The notes under the pieces: model-generated
Databases searched by the model: none
What the model was told of the DNA's origin: nothing
What the model saw: only the letters and a program-made list of their open reading frames with translations
Shown: positions 42,637-52,357 of the stretch, in pieces
How the letters are laid out: the number at the start of each line of letters is the position of its first letter
Position numbering within the stretch: position 1 is the first letter of the stretch
Assembly: GCA_020161725.1 (NCBI GenBank)
Contig: JAIUOG010000001.1
Location: 1 to 64,000 of the forward strand
DNA: 64,000 nt
Reading direction: 5' to 3'
Source of the DNA: Pseudomonadota bacterium
GTDB taxonomy: Bacteria; Pseudomonadota; Gammaproteobacteria; Legionellales; Legionellaceae
Program-made: the position numbers and the translations under genes

Positions 42637-44145
42637 TCATGTTGGCACTTTGCATGCGCGTGGATTCACTTCCACCATCGTTTTTGAACCTGATTTTACA
42701 ATACGTATTTGATTGTGCTCCACTAATAATTCAACCGCTTGGTCGCGTTTTATTTTATCTCGCAATGGACTTAATTGTTGAATAGTTCGTAAGGTTGTTG
42801 AACTAATATTTTTTTCAATAAACCAGTCCATAAGTTTTAGGGCATCGGAAAACTGCAAAGAAACGGTTTCAGTAGGCATAATTCGTCGTGCTTCTTGCAA
42901 ATGCCAACTAATTATTTCAATGGCATTTTCAGTATGCTCTACACTAATATCCCCATGGCGTCCTTCAAAGAGATGAAAAAGTGCTGCAAGCCGCGCTGTA
43001 TTTTCAGCCGCTTTTGACGCGAAGTCAACGACATCGACCCACTGGCCTTGAGGTTTTAACCCAGCTTCTACAGCATTAAAAAATAAAATCCATTGTTGTT
43101 TTGCTGCAACACTCATTTTCAACAATGGAAGTTGAATACAACCTTGATGGCTTAATTGTTCTGACTGGTTTAAGCAGGCAGTGACACGTTGCTCATAATG
43201 GGTTAGAGAATGTAAAGAGGCAGGCGGCTCTTGGTAAAATCGATTTCCCATGCTGTTGGCAGGATAAGCCATCAGGCAACGAGCTAAAAACCCGCTTTGT
43301 CGACTAATACCTGATGCTTTCTTGGTAAGTTGTTGTAATATAAGTGGTTGCATCATCAAGTTAAGTGTTAAACGTCGATTTTCAATGGTAAATCCTTGCG
43401 TTGTTTTACGATGAGCCGTAAACGTCTTGCCGTCCCACAAACGATTAAGCAAAGCTACAAAACGAGTCGGATTGCCTTGCATGCTATGGCTACCTAAGAT
43501 GATGCCTGCCTCATCAGACCATAAGGATGCAGAAGGCCAGCCTTGGGCCAAATGAATAGCCAGTGCTTCTTGGGTAGCATCTTCAAAATAAAGAGTAGGT
43601 TGCAAAGGAATTTCCGGTTCTTGATGAATTAATTCATCGAGCATTTCTTTGGCATAATCAGAATCTTCTCCCGTATAAGTTGCACGTTTGATTTGGGAGA
43701 ATAAACTGTCTTTTTCCATTTGCCATACTTGGTGTTGCGTTAGCGCTGATAACACTTCAGGTTCACGCCTTTTACGAATAAGTGTCTCCCAGTGACGCGC
43801 TGCTTTCGAAAAAACATTGTCTGCAGCAGTTTTTCGAGTACCAGAGCCGCTGGCAATTAAAAAATAAAGCGATACAGGACTAATTAAATAGTTGTCTCGT
43901 GCTACATTGGCAAGAGATTGGCATGATAGAGACATATTAGCCAAGGCGCTGCATGCAATTAAAGGTAGCGGTTGCTGTCCATATTGTTGATAGTCCACTA
44001 CGGCTTTTCTAACAATTAAGGGAAGTGCCTCAACTGGATAAGGACAGTCAGGGGCTAAGATTGGAGAAAGCGGGATAGGTTGTCCCCATACGAAGCTTTG
44101 ATGTGACTTATTTCTGATCTCTAATTCATTTTGTTCGATAGTCAT
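42637..44145 (-). CDS. DUF3987 (YfjI) family protein
   Basis: 502 residues with the family pattern: YPVEALPLIVRKAVVDYQQY, PLIACSALANMSLSCQSLANV, PVSLYFLIASGSGTRKTAADN (a P-loop-like variant), LYFEDATQEALAIHLAQGWP, ASLWSDEAGIILGSHSMQGN and LTLNLMMQPLIL. YfjI-type proteins occur in plasmids and integrative elements near origins and are thought to be primase/helicase-linked. The TGTAGC/GCTACA cluster 2.1 kb away strengthens the idea of a relic mobile replicon. Neighbours are unrelated metabolic genes. Confidence 0.85.
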   Translation of the reverse strand: MTIEQNELEIRNKSHQSFVWGQPIPLSPILAPDCPYPVEALPLIVRKAVVDYQQYGQQPLPLIACSALANMSLSCQSLANVARDNYLISPVSLYFLIASGSGTRKTAADNVFSKAARHWETLIRKRREPEVLSALTQHQVWQMEKDSLFSQIKRATYTGEDSDYAKEMLDELIHQEPEIPLQPTLYFEDATQEALAIHLAQGWPSASLWSDEAGIILGSHSMQGNPTRFVALLNRLWDGKTFTAHRKTTQGFTIENRRLTLNLMMQPLILQQLTKKASGISRQSGFLARCLMAYPANSMGNRFYQEPPASLHSLTHYEQRVTACLNQSEQLSHQGCIQLPLLKMSVAAKQQWILFFNAVEAGLKPQGQWVDVVDFASKAAENTARLAALFHLFEGRHGDISVEHTENAIEIISWHLQEARRIMPTETVSLQFSDALKLMDWFIEKNISSTTLRTIQQLSPLRDKIKRDQAVELLVEHNQIRIVKSGSKTMVEVNPRACKVPT

Positions 44146-44287
44146 TATTTTAAGGATTGTATTTTGTAATAGACTTTTATTTTACCCTAGCTTCAATATC
44201 ATGCAAAATGAGAGGACTGAAAAGCTCTGTAGCTAAGAAAATAGAAGATCAAATACAAGAAGTAAATTCTTATTGCTAAATTATTGG

Positions 44288-44318
44288 GGCAACTACTAAT
44301 TAATTTTTAGTAGTTGCC
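44288..44318. terminator. Strong hairpin after the AraC gene
   Basis: Perfect 11-bp stem GGCAACTACTA / TAGTAGTTGCC with a 9-nt loop, 14 bp past the stop of the AraC-type gene. No long T-run follows on the minus strand, so its efficiency is uncertain. Confidence 0.6.
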
Positions 44319-44331
44319 GTATAAACCAGCA

Positions 44332-45177
44332 TTATGCTAATAACAGCCAACATTCTGTAAGCAGTTCTGTCTCAGAAACTTCATGATCAAAGTTGTAATA
44401 GCAAAAAATACAGGGCAAATCACCCAGCTGTTCATCGGAGCTTGGCAACCAATCACGATATAAACTATAAACGGTATCACTAATAGTATCTCGTGTTCCT
44501 TTATGCGTTGCTACAGCATAACGTCCTGCAGGTAAACGTCTTTCAACGATATTACCCTCAAGTTTTATTTGTTCTGGTACAGTAATCGCTAAGTCAAAAC
44601 GAAAATCGGAAGGCTCTGTTGTCTTAGGATCGTCGTAAGCAAAACCAAACGCTTCTCCTGCTTTTGGCTTTAAGTTAATTGATTGAGATTTTGCCCAATC
44701 AATTAGCTGGTTAACACTTTCACCTAATTTTTCAGGCGTACCTCGATGTTCAATAATCGCTAAACGTCTAGCAGGTATTTCTTTAATCAATACATTCATA
44801 ATATTACCCTGGTTTGGCAATAAATACGGTGGACGCTCCCAAAAACTCCAATTTGAATGCAGCCTAAACTCACTAGGACTCAGTCCACAGCTTTGTTTAA
44901 ATACACGAGTAAATGCTTCATGAGATTCAAATCCCGCACTTATTGCAATTTCAATAATGGTTTTATTCCTATCTACGATTAATTGATGGGCTGCTCGTTT
45001 TAAACGAAGCCACCGAATATATTGTTGTAGTGATAAACCCGTATAAGCAGTAAATAAACGATGAAAATGATATTTTGAAAAGCAGGCAATATAACTCAAT
45101 TGAGTCAAATCAAGCTTTTCATCAAGATGTTTGCCGATAAACTCAATTACTTTTTCTAATTGTTGCTTGTAATTCAT
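44332..45177 (-). CDS. AraC-type regulator with GyrI-like effector domain
   Basis: 281 residues. Two HTH motifs of the AraC type are at the N-terminus (LDLTQLSYIACFSKYHFHRLF, TIIEIAISAGFESHEAFTRVFK), ending GLSPSEFR. A GyrI/Rob-like ligand domain follows from ~125 (VLIKEIPARRLAIIEHRG, FRFDLAITVPEQ, RRLPAGRYAVATHKG). This is the Rob/SoxS-like layout of drug-responsive activators. Target genes cannot be assigned. Confidence 0.9.
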   Translation of the reverse strand: MNYKQQLEKVIEFIGKHLDEKLDLTQLSYIACFSKYHFHRLFTAYTGLSLQQYIRWLRLKRAAHQLIVDRNKTIIEIAISAGFESHEAFTRVFKQSCGLSPSEFRLHSNWSFWERPPYLLPNQGNIMNVLIKEIPARRLAIIEHRGTPEKLGESVNQLIDWAKSQSINLKPKAGEAFGFAYDDPKTTEPSDFRFDLAITVPEQIKLEGNIVERRLPAGRYAVATHKGTRDTISDTVYSLYRDWLPSSDEQLGDLPCIFCYYNFDHEVSETELLTECWLLLA

Positions 45178-45487
45178 GCTTTCCTCAATTTAAAACCATC
45201 AAACTATTTACACAAACCATGTTATCTTATTTATGTAGATATACTTTGACCATTTTTGCTAATTTTAATGCTGTTTCAATTGATGTAGCCAAACTCAGAA
45301 GCAACACTAAAAGCGATTCATGTTAAGAGCAAGAAACAAGCTCAAATAAACCTTATCAGGCATTGAGCAAATAAAAAATGACGATAAAATGTAAGAGTCG
45401 CAGAAATTCAAACCCACCCCATTTTCAATTTTTATAACTATTCTAATAACAAGATGAGTATATTGGGGCTATAGATAAGAAGATACT
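45178..45487. other. Intergenic, nothing supported
   Basis: About 310 bp between the divergent AraC gene and the ABC exporter gene. No gene is supported; it must hold both promoters, but no clear consensus box stands out. Confidence 0.4.
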
Positions 45488-47242
45488 ATGAGTGTATTAA
45501 AATTTATTATTCAAAGAGCAATCCCGTACCGTTGGTATTTGTTCGGCATTTTTGCTGCTATGTGTCTTATCACTATTGATAACACATTAAAGCCTTTTTT
45601 GGTCAAACAACTTATCGATACGGTTTCTGGAAGACAAAACACAAATCTATGGCTTATTGCTGGATTCTATGGATTTTTGCAAATAATGCTGGTCAGCAGC
45701 TGGACTCTTAGTGATTATTGTTTGACCCGTTACGTTGCCAAATTTAGGCTGGATGTCGCTGAACATTTTATGAAACGTCTCTATGATTATCCTTATAGTT
45801 TTTTCCAGAATCAATTGTCAGGAAGCTTAACTTCCAAACTAAATGATGTATTTCAGCATTTGCCCCATCTTATTTTTACTCTCATTAATCCGTTTTGCTA
45901 TTTTCTGATACTCATTTCTATTTCTCTTGTGTTGCTCTTTTTTGTTGCCCCAGTTTTTGCGGTGATATTAACTCTCTGGGTGCTTTTATTTTTTTTAATC
46001 ACCTTTTTTTCATTGCGACAAAGCATCATTTTGAATAAGGAATATTCTGAAGAAAAAGCAAATATTATTGGTCTTTGCGCAGATTATCTAAGTAATATGC
46101 TAAGCGTTAAAACTTTTACGACCAAGCAATATGAGCTCGGTCGTTTTGAACGTTTAAAGAAGCCTTTTATTGCTATTGCTGAACGTGGCGGCTTTTATCA
46201 TACCTGGCTTTATGCCATTTTAGGTCTTTTTACTTCAATTTATGCCTTTGGATTTATTGTATTTTTGATTCTCGGTTACCAAAAAGACAGCTTAAGCCCA
46301 GGAGATTTTGCGCTGGTTGTAATGCTTAACTTCAATATTATTAATACAGTCTTTGAACTATCACATAAATTAAGAGACTTTGTTGTTGATTGGGGTGCCG
46401 TCACTCAAGCATTAGCAATGCTTGAGGAAATGCCCCAGAAACTAGACAAGAAAAATGCAAAAAACCTTGTCGTTAATCAGGGCCAAATTGTCTTTGATAA
46501 GGTTAAGTTCAATTATCATGGGGGATATTCACTTTTTCAGAATAAATCGGTTGTCATTGAAGCAGGGCAGAGAGTGGGTTTGGTGGGTTATTCTGGTGGA
46601 GGTAAATCGACCTTTGTGAATCTAATCTTACGACTTTATGATGTAGTTGATGGTCAAATTCTAATCGATGACCAAGACATTCAATCTATTACCCAAGATA
46701 GCTTACGTCAAGCGATTGCTATGATTCCCCAAGACCCAATGCTTTTTCATCGAAGCCTGATGGATAACATTCGTTATGGCAGGACAGGAGCTTCGGATGA
46801 GGAAATCATTTTAGCCTCTCAGAAAGCTCATGCCCATGAATTCATTAGCAAGTTACCTCATGGTTATGATGCTTTGGTTGGAGAGCGCGGAGTTAAGCTT
46901 TCAGGCGGTCAGCGCCAGCGTATTGCCATTGCTCGTGCCATTTTAAAAAATGCGCCTATTTTAATCCTGGATGAGGCCACGTCTCAGCTGGATTCCATTA
47001 CAGAATCCAACATTCAAGACAGTCTTTGGGAGTTGATGCAGGGAAAAACAACCTTGGTCGTTGCTCATCGCCTATCTACTTTGTTGCATATGGACCGAAT
47101 TTTAGTATTTGATAAAGGACATATTATCGAAGACGGTACACATACAGAGCTATTGATGCTTGGTGGTTTGTACAAAATCCTGTGGGATGCTCAGGTTGGC
47201 GGCTTTTTACCAGATAAAAACCCTTCGGATCAACTCAATTAA
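45488..47242 (+). CDS. ABC exporter, half-transporter with fused membrane and ATPase domains
   Basis: 584 residues. The membrane domain (1-320) has about six helices (FGIFAAMCLITI, FLILISISLVLLFFVAPVFAVIL, AILGLFTSIYAFGFIVFLIL). The ATPase domain has Walker A LVGYSGGGKSTFVNL, Q-loop IAMIPQDPML, signature KLSGGQRQRIAIARA, Walker B PILILDEATS and the H-loop VAHRLSTL. It belongs to the MsbA/drug-export group. The ATPase half is almost identical to that of the exporter at 55.6-57.4 kb, whereas the membrane halves differ. Its last 27-bp block is repeated at 50444. Confidence 0.92.
   Translation: MSVLKFIIQRAIPYRWYLFGIFAAMCLITIDNTLKPFLVKQLIDTVSGRQNTNLWLIAGFYGFLQIMLVSSWTLSDYCLTRYVAKFRLDVAEHFMKRLYDYPYSFFQNQLSGSLTSKLNDVFQHLPHLIFTLINPFCYFLILISISLVLLFFVAPVFAVILTLWVLLFFLITFFSLRQSIILNKEYSEEKANIIGLCADYLSNMLSVKTFTTKQYELGRFERLKKPFIAIAERGGFYHTWLYAILGLFTSIYAFGFIVFLILGYQKDSLSPGDFALVVMLNFNIINTVFELSHKLRDFVVDWGAVTQALAMLEEMPQKLDKKNAKNLVVNQGQIVFDKVKFNYHGGYSLFQNKSVVIEAGQRVGLVGYSGGGKSTFVNLILRLYDVVDGQILIDDQDIQSITQDSLRQAIAMIPQDPMLFHRSLMDNIRYGRTGASDEEIILASQKAHAHEFISKLPHGYDALVGERGVKLSGGQRQRIAIARAILKNAPILILDEATSQLDSITESNIQDSLWELMQGKTTLVVAHRLSTLLHMDRILVFDKGHIIEDGTHTELLMLGGLYKILWDAQVGGFLPDKNPSDQLN
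47185..47211 (+). repeat. 27-bp direct repeat, left copy
   Basis: GGATGCTCAGGTTGGCGG plus CTTTTTACC inside the 3' end of the ABC exporter gene. An exact copy is at 50444-50470; the two bracket the serine-hydrolase gene. Confidence 0.9.
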
Positions 47243-47245
47243 TAC

Positions 47246-50200
47246 TTAGAACAGTCCTAAGTCAGAAGGCTTTTGCTCTCCTTCTTGCTGTCCTATAGTA
47301 GCGACTGTCGTCTGCTCCTGTACACGTTGGTTCATTTCTTGAGTTGGATTTTCTTTTACGCGCTTATCAAGAGGTAATTCTTCTCGTATTGATAACCATT
47401 GCCTAATAGCACTTAAATCGCCAACGATAGGCTCTGCAATTTCTCGAAAAACAGCGGGTCCATTTTCACTATTGGTGAGACAAACAACCGCTTCATCGGT
47501 AGTAAGATTAATCGCTGCTAAATTGCGTCCAGTTCCATTGTCACCCCAATGAAATGCGATACGGGTTCCATCGGTATTTTTCTGAATACCAATGCCTAGA
47601 CCCCAAGAGATTTGATCTAAAATATCAGTAGAAACTCCCTGGCTCATTGCTTTAGTATCTTTATCTCTTAATGATGAAACAATAGGTTTGAACATTTCCC
47701 ACCTAACATAGGGATCGTTAACACAGGCTTTTAAAAATTTTGCATAATCAGAAGTTGTTGTATACAAAGAGCCTGCCGGGTGAACCATATAAAATTTTTG
47801 CTTAAGATTTACTGAACCATCTTTATCATGACCTATTGCTATTGTTGCAGCATGTGCTGGGGGATGACCAAAAATAGTAGTCACAAGGGGTAATTCCCTT
47901 GCTTCAACCGGTATGGGTTTTGACCAAAAAAATGGTGGTATTTGAGCAAAGCGGGCTTTGATTTCTTTTAGACTTTTTTCTTCAACTTGGCTGGAGTTTT
48001 TTTCAGTAATTTGTACGCTGCCGTCTACTGCTCTTTCAGCAACAAATAATTTATCCTTATGAAGGATAATACTTAATTGACCATGTACATCTAAAGTATC
48101 TTTTAATAATTTTTTAATGCGTTCAGGCGTTGGCTCTTCCTCTTCATCTGACAGTTTAATAAGACTGCAACCCGTTGGTGGCATGAAGCTACTATCGGTC
48201 ATACCTATATTAGCGAATTCTTCTTGGGCTAAAGCTTCCAGTGATTTTGAAGTAATGTGTTCCACAATTTCACCTAAAAATTGATAAGCCACACCTGAAT
48301 AATCAAATTGTTTTCCTACTTCAGAAACATACTTTAGAGATTCTGGGGATGAAAATTCATTAGGTAACCCTGCTTGATGAGATAGGATCATACGAGCGGT
48401 TAATTTTTTATAATTTTTATCAGCTCGCATCTCCAGAGGACCAAAATCACCGTACTCATGAAGTGGTTTATCTAAATCAATGAGACCTTTTTGCGCTAGT
48501 TTCAATACAATATAAGCAAATACAGGCTTACTCAATGAAGCGGCTTCAAAAACAGTTGAACTAGTAACTTCTTCTGGTTTGTTGACATTAGTCACACCCA
48601 CCTCTTGCGTAGTAACAACTCCGCGGTCAGAAATAATTGCTGTAGCAATACTTGGGATATTAGTTCTTTTTTGCAACTCACCTAAGGAGCTTGTTAGCTC
48701 TTTAGATGGATTGGGTCTTGGAAATGGATTTATGCCCCAATTATTCGTTTTACCACATAGCTCATCAAGAGTTCTAGCAAAACCCCATTTGGGGAAAAAA
48801 TAGTGTGAAGCCAGTTCTATTTGAATTGTCGAAGGGATAATGTGTTCCGCAAGAATATGTCCATTATGCGAATTAGCAAAGAATACCACGGCACTCTTAT
48901 CTTTTAAATTGACTGCAACCCATGCTCTACAATCATTCATGTCGCCTGAGTGGTAAGCCGTAACAACATCCTCCTTTTCATTGGTTTGTAGCCCCCAACC
49001 TAAGCCCCATGCGACATGACTTAAAATGAGCTCGGGTATCTTGTCTCTAGCAATTCCGATCGCTCCAGCTAAACCTCTATCGTGCGTCATGAAGGCATGC
49101 GGAACAAAAGGATTTTCAATGGAGTTGTCATGGCTTAGATGTTTGACAAACTTTGCATAATCTGTTGCTGTAGTTCGTAGTGTATTGGCGGCACATGGTT
49201 TGGGTTCTTTACATCCATATTGCGAGATTACAGCTTCTATCAACTCCAAATTGTTTGAAAGTTTACCTTTATCAGGTAACTGTCTAAGAATTCCTGGAAC
49301 TACTCTTTCCGGAAAAGAGCGATTGACTATTTTTCCATTCTCTAACCAATAGGCTGTTAGTTGCTCATCTTCTTTTAGTATGACAATCTGACCAGGCTTC
49401 ATTTCATCAAACAAGGGTTCTTTTTCAGCATGCAAAAGCAAGTGATAGGCCTTTGGTGGCTCATAAGTGCTATGAGTCATGTCACAATGATCAAACACAT
49501 GGTTTTTGGCCAATGTTTCTAGATTTGCTTCAGTCAATTTTTCAATCACTTGATGTAAGTACACAATACCAACATTTGAATATCCATGCATTTTTTCTTT
49601 AGAATCTTTTTCTTTAGGATTAGGAATGAACTGAAACTTCATTTCACCATGAGCAAGGCCTGTTGTATGTGATAACACCATCCTTGCAGTAAGTGCTTGG
49701 GCACAGACAACAGCAGATGTGTTAGACATATCAAATTTCATTCCATCTATCTCAAATTCTTCTAACGGCAAGATATGAAAAAGAGGGGTATCTAAATCAA
49801 ATTGACTCAGGTTGAATTTATCTAAATTAAATTTACCTGTCCCTTTCTCTGCTTGATTCGTCGCATTTGACTGAATCAACTTTTGCACTAAATAAGCAAA
49901 TACGGGTTTGCTTAGCGAGGCTGCTCCAAAAACGGTTTCTGGTTTCACTCTCGTAGGTGGTGTAAGACCTGTTAGAGTAGTTATTAATTCAGACTCTTGA
50001 GGATCGGCCAATTTATAGGTATCAGTACAACTTTTTCGTAACTTTTGATATGAGGATTGATTACTTTCATTTAACTGTATTTGATGAACGCTTTGTGTCG
50101 TTTGATTTACATAATAAAGTTTGTCGTCAAATAAAACTACAGCATCTTTAGTTCCTAATCCCAGCTTATTAAAGGGACACTTGAGTGGATCAACTGGTAT

Positions 50201-50347
50201 TGCAAAAAGACCGCAACCCTCTGTAAGGCCTTGTTCTTGAGTAGATATGATTCCATCACTGCTTATGAAGGCAATAGAAACTCCTGGAATCTGTGCTTTA
50301 GACATGACGTCCAGCAAAAGTAATTCTGCCATTTTTGCATAAGACAT
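47246..50347 (-). CDS. Tandem double serine-beta-lactamase-like protein
   Basis: 1033 residues from the ATG at 50347; the frame is open upstream to a TTG at 50410. It has two beta-lactamase/PBP4*-type (class C) domains. In the first, SxxK is in GAASLSKPVFAYLVQ, YxN in YSNVGIVYLHQV and the third motif in YHSGDMND. In the second, SxxK is in EAASLSKPVFAYIVL, YSGV replaces YxN in YSGVAYQFLGEIV, and FHWGDNGTG is the HxG motif. Both nucleophiles are present. The tail is Glu/Gln-rich (NQRVQEQTTVATIGQQEGEQK). No signal peptide is evident, so a cytoplasmic or type IV-secreted role is possible. The gene fills the space between 27-bp repeats. Confidence 0.82.
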   Translation of the reverse strand: MSYAKMAELLLLDVMSKAQIPGVSIAFISSDGIISTQEQGLTEGCGLFAIPVDPLKCPFNKLGLGTKDAVVLFDDKLYYVNQTTQSVHQIQLNESNQSSYQKLRKSCTDTYKLADPQESELITTLTGLTPPTRVKPETVFGAASLSKPVFAYLVQKLIQSNATNQAEKGTGKFNLDKFNLSQFDLDTPLFHILPLEEFEIDGMKFDMSNTSAVVCAQALTARMVLSHTTGLAHGEMKFQFIPNPKEKDSKEKMHGYSNVGIVYLHQVIEKLTEANLETLAKNHVFDHCDMTHSTYEPPKAYHLLLHAEKEPLFDEMKPGQIVILKEDEQLTAYWLENGKIVNRSFPERVVPGILRQLPDKGKLSNNLELIEAVISQYGCKEPKPCAANTLRTTATDYAKFVKHLSHDNSIENPFVPHAFMTHDRGLAGAIGIARDKIPELILSHVAWGLGWGLQTNEKEDVVTAYHSGDMNDCRAWVAVNLKDKSAVVFFANSHNGHILAEHIIPSTIQIELASHYFFPKWGFARTLDELCGKTNNWGINPFPRPNPSKELTSSLGELQKRTNIPSIATAIISDRGVVTTQEVGVTNVNKPEEVTSSTVFEAASLSKPVFAYIVLKLAQKGLIDLDKPLHEYGDFGPLEMRADKNYKKLTARMILSHQAGLPNEFSSPESLKYVSEVGKQFDYSGVAYQFLGEIVEHITSKSLEALAQEEFANIGMTDSSFMPPTGCSLIKLSDEEEEPTPERIKKLLKDTLDVHGQLSIILHKDKLFVAERAVDGSVQITEKNSSQVEEKSLKEIKARFAQIPPFFWSKPIPVEARELPLVTTIFGHPPAHAATIAIGHDKDGSVNLKQKFYMVHPAGSLYTTTSDYAKFLKACVNDPYVRWEMFKPIVSSLRDKDTKAMSQGVSTDILDQISWGLGIGIQKNTDGTRIAFHWGDNGTGRNLAAINLTTDEAVVCLTNSENGPAVFREIAEPIVGDLSAIRQWLSIREELPLDKRVKENPTQEMNQRVQEQTTVATIGQQEGEQKPSDLGLF

Positions 50348-50443
50348 AAAATTGCTCAAAATACAAACTAGTGATTTAATTATACCTGATGCCGTAAAAT
50401 TTATTCTCAATCAGCATTTTTTTACGAATTTTTTAACATTGGC

Positions 50444-50470
50444 GGATGCTCAGGTTGGCGGCTTTTTACC
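50444..50470 (+). repeat. 27-bp direct repeat, right copy, with ABC exporter tail remnant
   Basis: Exact copy of 47185-47211. In frame it reads DAQVGGFLP and continues NRIPLDGLS to a TGA at 50499-50501, i.e. the C-terminus of an ABC exporter without the rest of the gene. It differs from the intact gene after the repeat, so it derives from another exporter copy or has drifted. Confidence 0.85.
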
Positions 50471-50514
50471 GAACAGAATCCCCCTAGATGGATTAAGTTG
50501 ATATTTAATTAAGA

Positions 50515-50543
50515 TTGGATCGGTAAAAATAGCACCGATCCAA
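50515..50543. terminator. Hairpin downstream of the MerR-TipAS gene
   Basis: Perfect 10-bp stem TTGGATCGGT / ACCGATCCAA with a 9-nt loop, 15 bp beyond the stop of the minus-strand regulator gene. Probably an intrinsic terminator; the T-run is weak. Confidence 0.6.
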
Positions 50544-50558
50544 ATTTACATCTATTGT

Positions 50559-51503
50559 TTACATTTTGTAGGCATCTAAGATACTTTTAAGCCAAGTCTT
50601 TGCCTCTAGACTGACCTTGTCATCATTCAAAGCAATGTCACAAACATCATATTTTCGTGAAATTTCTTCACCATACATATCATCTAAGGCCTTATTCCAA
50701 AGCATTAGTACAGTGGAAGCTGAAGTTTTTCCTACTTGTTCAAGAATGCCATAAAGTCTATCCTTCCAATAAGCATCTAAAGCTTTTTCTAACCATGCCA
50801 TGATCTCTGATGTTAATCCAATGTCGTCAAGACCTTTTCCTTCTCCAAATCCTTTTTCCCATTTTTTGGTTCTTAGATGAGCATATTTTTTACCGTATAC
50901 GCTGTTAACCCATTCCATGTAGTTTTTTCCTGTTTGGATACCTATAGTGGAATCAGGATCGTGTTTCACGTTTTGTTTCAGTTCATCTAAGAGTTGATGC
51001 CATTGTTTTTCAAACTCAGCCTTATTATTTGTTTTCATTTCCTTTTCAAATGCTACATATTGTTTTAATTCATCAGGAGTGAATATTTCCTTAACCCAAT
51101 CATGTTCAAGATGTTCTGCCATTTTATATACCTCAATCAGCTGAATAATGGTTTCCCATGGAATGGATTGATTGATATCAACAGAGTTAATAATGCTTCT
51201 TAAGGTTTTAGCTCCGGAAGTACATGCCGCTGCTTTTTGTTCTAACACTTGAGCTTGGGCCTCAAAATGGTTTAGCGCATGACGTTCTTCAGAGAGCAAG
51301 GTTTTGATTTGTGACAACTCAAAACCAAAAAACTTTAAAGCAATAATCTGTTGTAATTTCAATAAATCCTTCTCGGAGTAAATACGATACCCATTGGACT
51401 GTCGCAATGAAGGTTTAAGTAAACCAATGCGGTCATAATGATGCAATGTTTGCACCGAAACACCGGTCAATTTGCTTAAGTCTTTTACGAACCATTGAGT
51501 CAT
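50559..51503 (-). CDS. MerR-family regulator with TipAS-like domain
   Basis: 314 residues. N-terminal MerR HTH (WFVKDLSKLTGVSVQTLHHYD, GLLKPSLRQSNGYRIYSEKDLL), dimer helix to ~125, then a TipAS-type helical domain (EIFTPDELKQYVAFEKEM, LDELKQNVKHDPDS). TipAS domains bind thiopeptides and other multidrug ligands and activate export genes. TTGACC about 60 bp upstream fits a MerR-type -35, but the -10 is poor. It lies 76 bp after the seven-gene minus-strand operon and may control it. Its MerR part resembles that of MerR-QueF. Confidence 0.88.
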   Translation of the reverse strand: MTQWFVKDLSKLTGVSVQTLHHYDRIGLLKPSLRQSNGYRIYSEKDLLKLQQIIALKFFGFELSQIKTLLSEERHALNHFEAQAQVLEQKAAACTSGAKTLRSIINSVDINQSIPWETIIQLIEVYKMAEHLEHDWVKEIFTPDELKQYVAFEKEMKTNNKAEFEKQWHQLLDELKQNVKHDPDSTIGIQTGKNYMEWVNSVYGKKYAHLRTKKWEKGFGEGKGLDDIGLTSEIMAWLEKALDAYWKDRLYGILEQVGKTSASTVLMLWNKALDDMYGEEISRKYDVCDIALNDDKVSLEAKTWLKSILDAYKM

Positions 51504-51579
51504 AGTATTACCTCCTTAGGAACAAAGGTAAGATATATAGTAACAATAGGGTCAAGCGGTTTTTTCATAAAATGGATGT

Positions 51580-52152
51580 TTATTTTTTTATACCTAACGT
51601 TTCAAGGACAAATCGGCAACGCTCTTCAATCGCATTATTAGGCACAAGCACAATTTCAAAACCAAACTCTTTGTATACCTCTATGTGAATTTGCTCAAAA
51701 ATAAGGGCATCTTCATAACTGATTTTGCGAGCGGAGGTTGGTTCAATAAACCCCAAGTTCTCAAAAAAGAATACTTTGCGTTGATAGATACCCGCTTTTA
51801 GGCAGCGGTCAACTTCAGCTAATAAAACAGGTGAGGGTGTAAAATCACGATGATGCCAATGAGCGGAATAACGTCCCAATGCATAAGCACAAAATGGTGA
51901 TCGATCATAAAATTGTAACTCACCTTTAGCATTCAATTGCCTTAATTTTTGTGTTAAGGCAATCTTATCTACAAAATCAGCCTGCTCCCATGGGCGCATA
52001 GTTCCCTTTGCCTGCTCTTCTGCAATGACATCCGTTGCAGATTCAGGAATCACTACATGCCCTAATCTTTTCAATGCCAAAATAACAGAAGTTTTTCCAC
52101 TGCCTGGGGTGCCAGTGAAGATAAAACGATTTGCTTGTTCTAATCTATTCAT
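51580..52152 (-). CDS. AAA_28-type P-loop ATPase
   Basis: 190 residues: Walker A RFIFTGTPGSGKTSVILAL at the start, VIPESATDVIAEEQ, LQFYDRSPFCAYALG as the Walker-B-like strand and an arginine-containing lid near RKISYEDALIFEQIH. The family resembles NadR-type and tunicamycin-type small kinases. Substrate unknown. Its start overlaps the DUF1653 stop by 8 bp; it ends the operon. Confidence 0.83.
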   Translation of the reverse strand: MNRLEQANRFIFTGTPGSGKTSVILALKRLGHVVIPESATDVIAEEQAKGTMRPWEQADFVDKIALTQKLRQLNAKGELQFYDRSPFCAYALGRYSAHWHHRDFTPSPVLLAEVDRCLKAGIYQRKVFFFENLGFIEPTSARKISYEDALIFEQIHIEVYKEFGFEIVLVPNNAIEERCRFVLETLGIKK

Positions 52153-52357
52153 TTAATTCAAATCTTTTTTGGATCTCACCGTTTATCTCAATGTTTTCAA
52201 GGAACATCTTAAGAGGTCGAACCCATAGTTTAAAATCACCGTAAAGCGCTCTGTACACCACCATATCTTCCAAGCTTTCCGAATGCCTGGCGATATCAAT
52301 TACTTCATACAAATTACCTTTATAATGACGGTATATTCCTTTTTTTATAAAACTCAT
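52145..52357 (-). CDS. DUF1653 protein
   Basis: 70 residues: KKGIYRHYKGNLYEVIDIARHSE and VVYRALYGDFKLWVRPLKMF are the family signature of this small beta-barrel protein. Function unknown; often found next to acetyltransferases and NUDIX genes. Overlaps both neighbours by a few bases, so translation is coupled. Confidence 0.88.
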   Translation of the reverse strand: MSFIKKGIYRHYKGNLYEVIDIARHSESLEDMVVYRALYGDFKLWVRPLKMFLENIEINGEIQKRFELNE

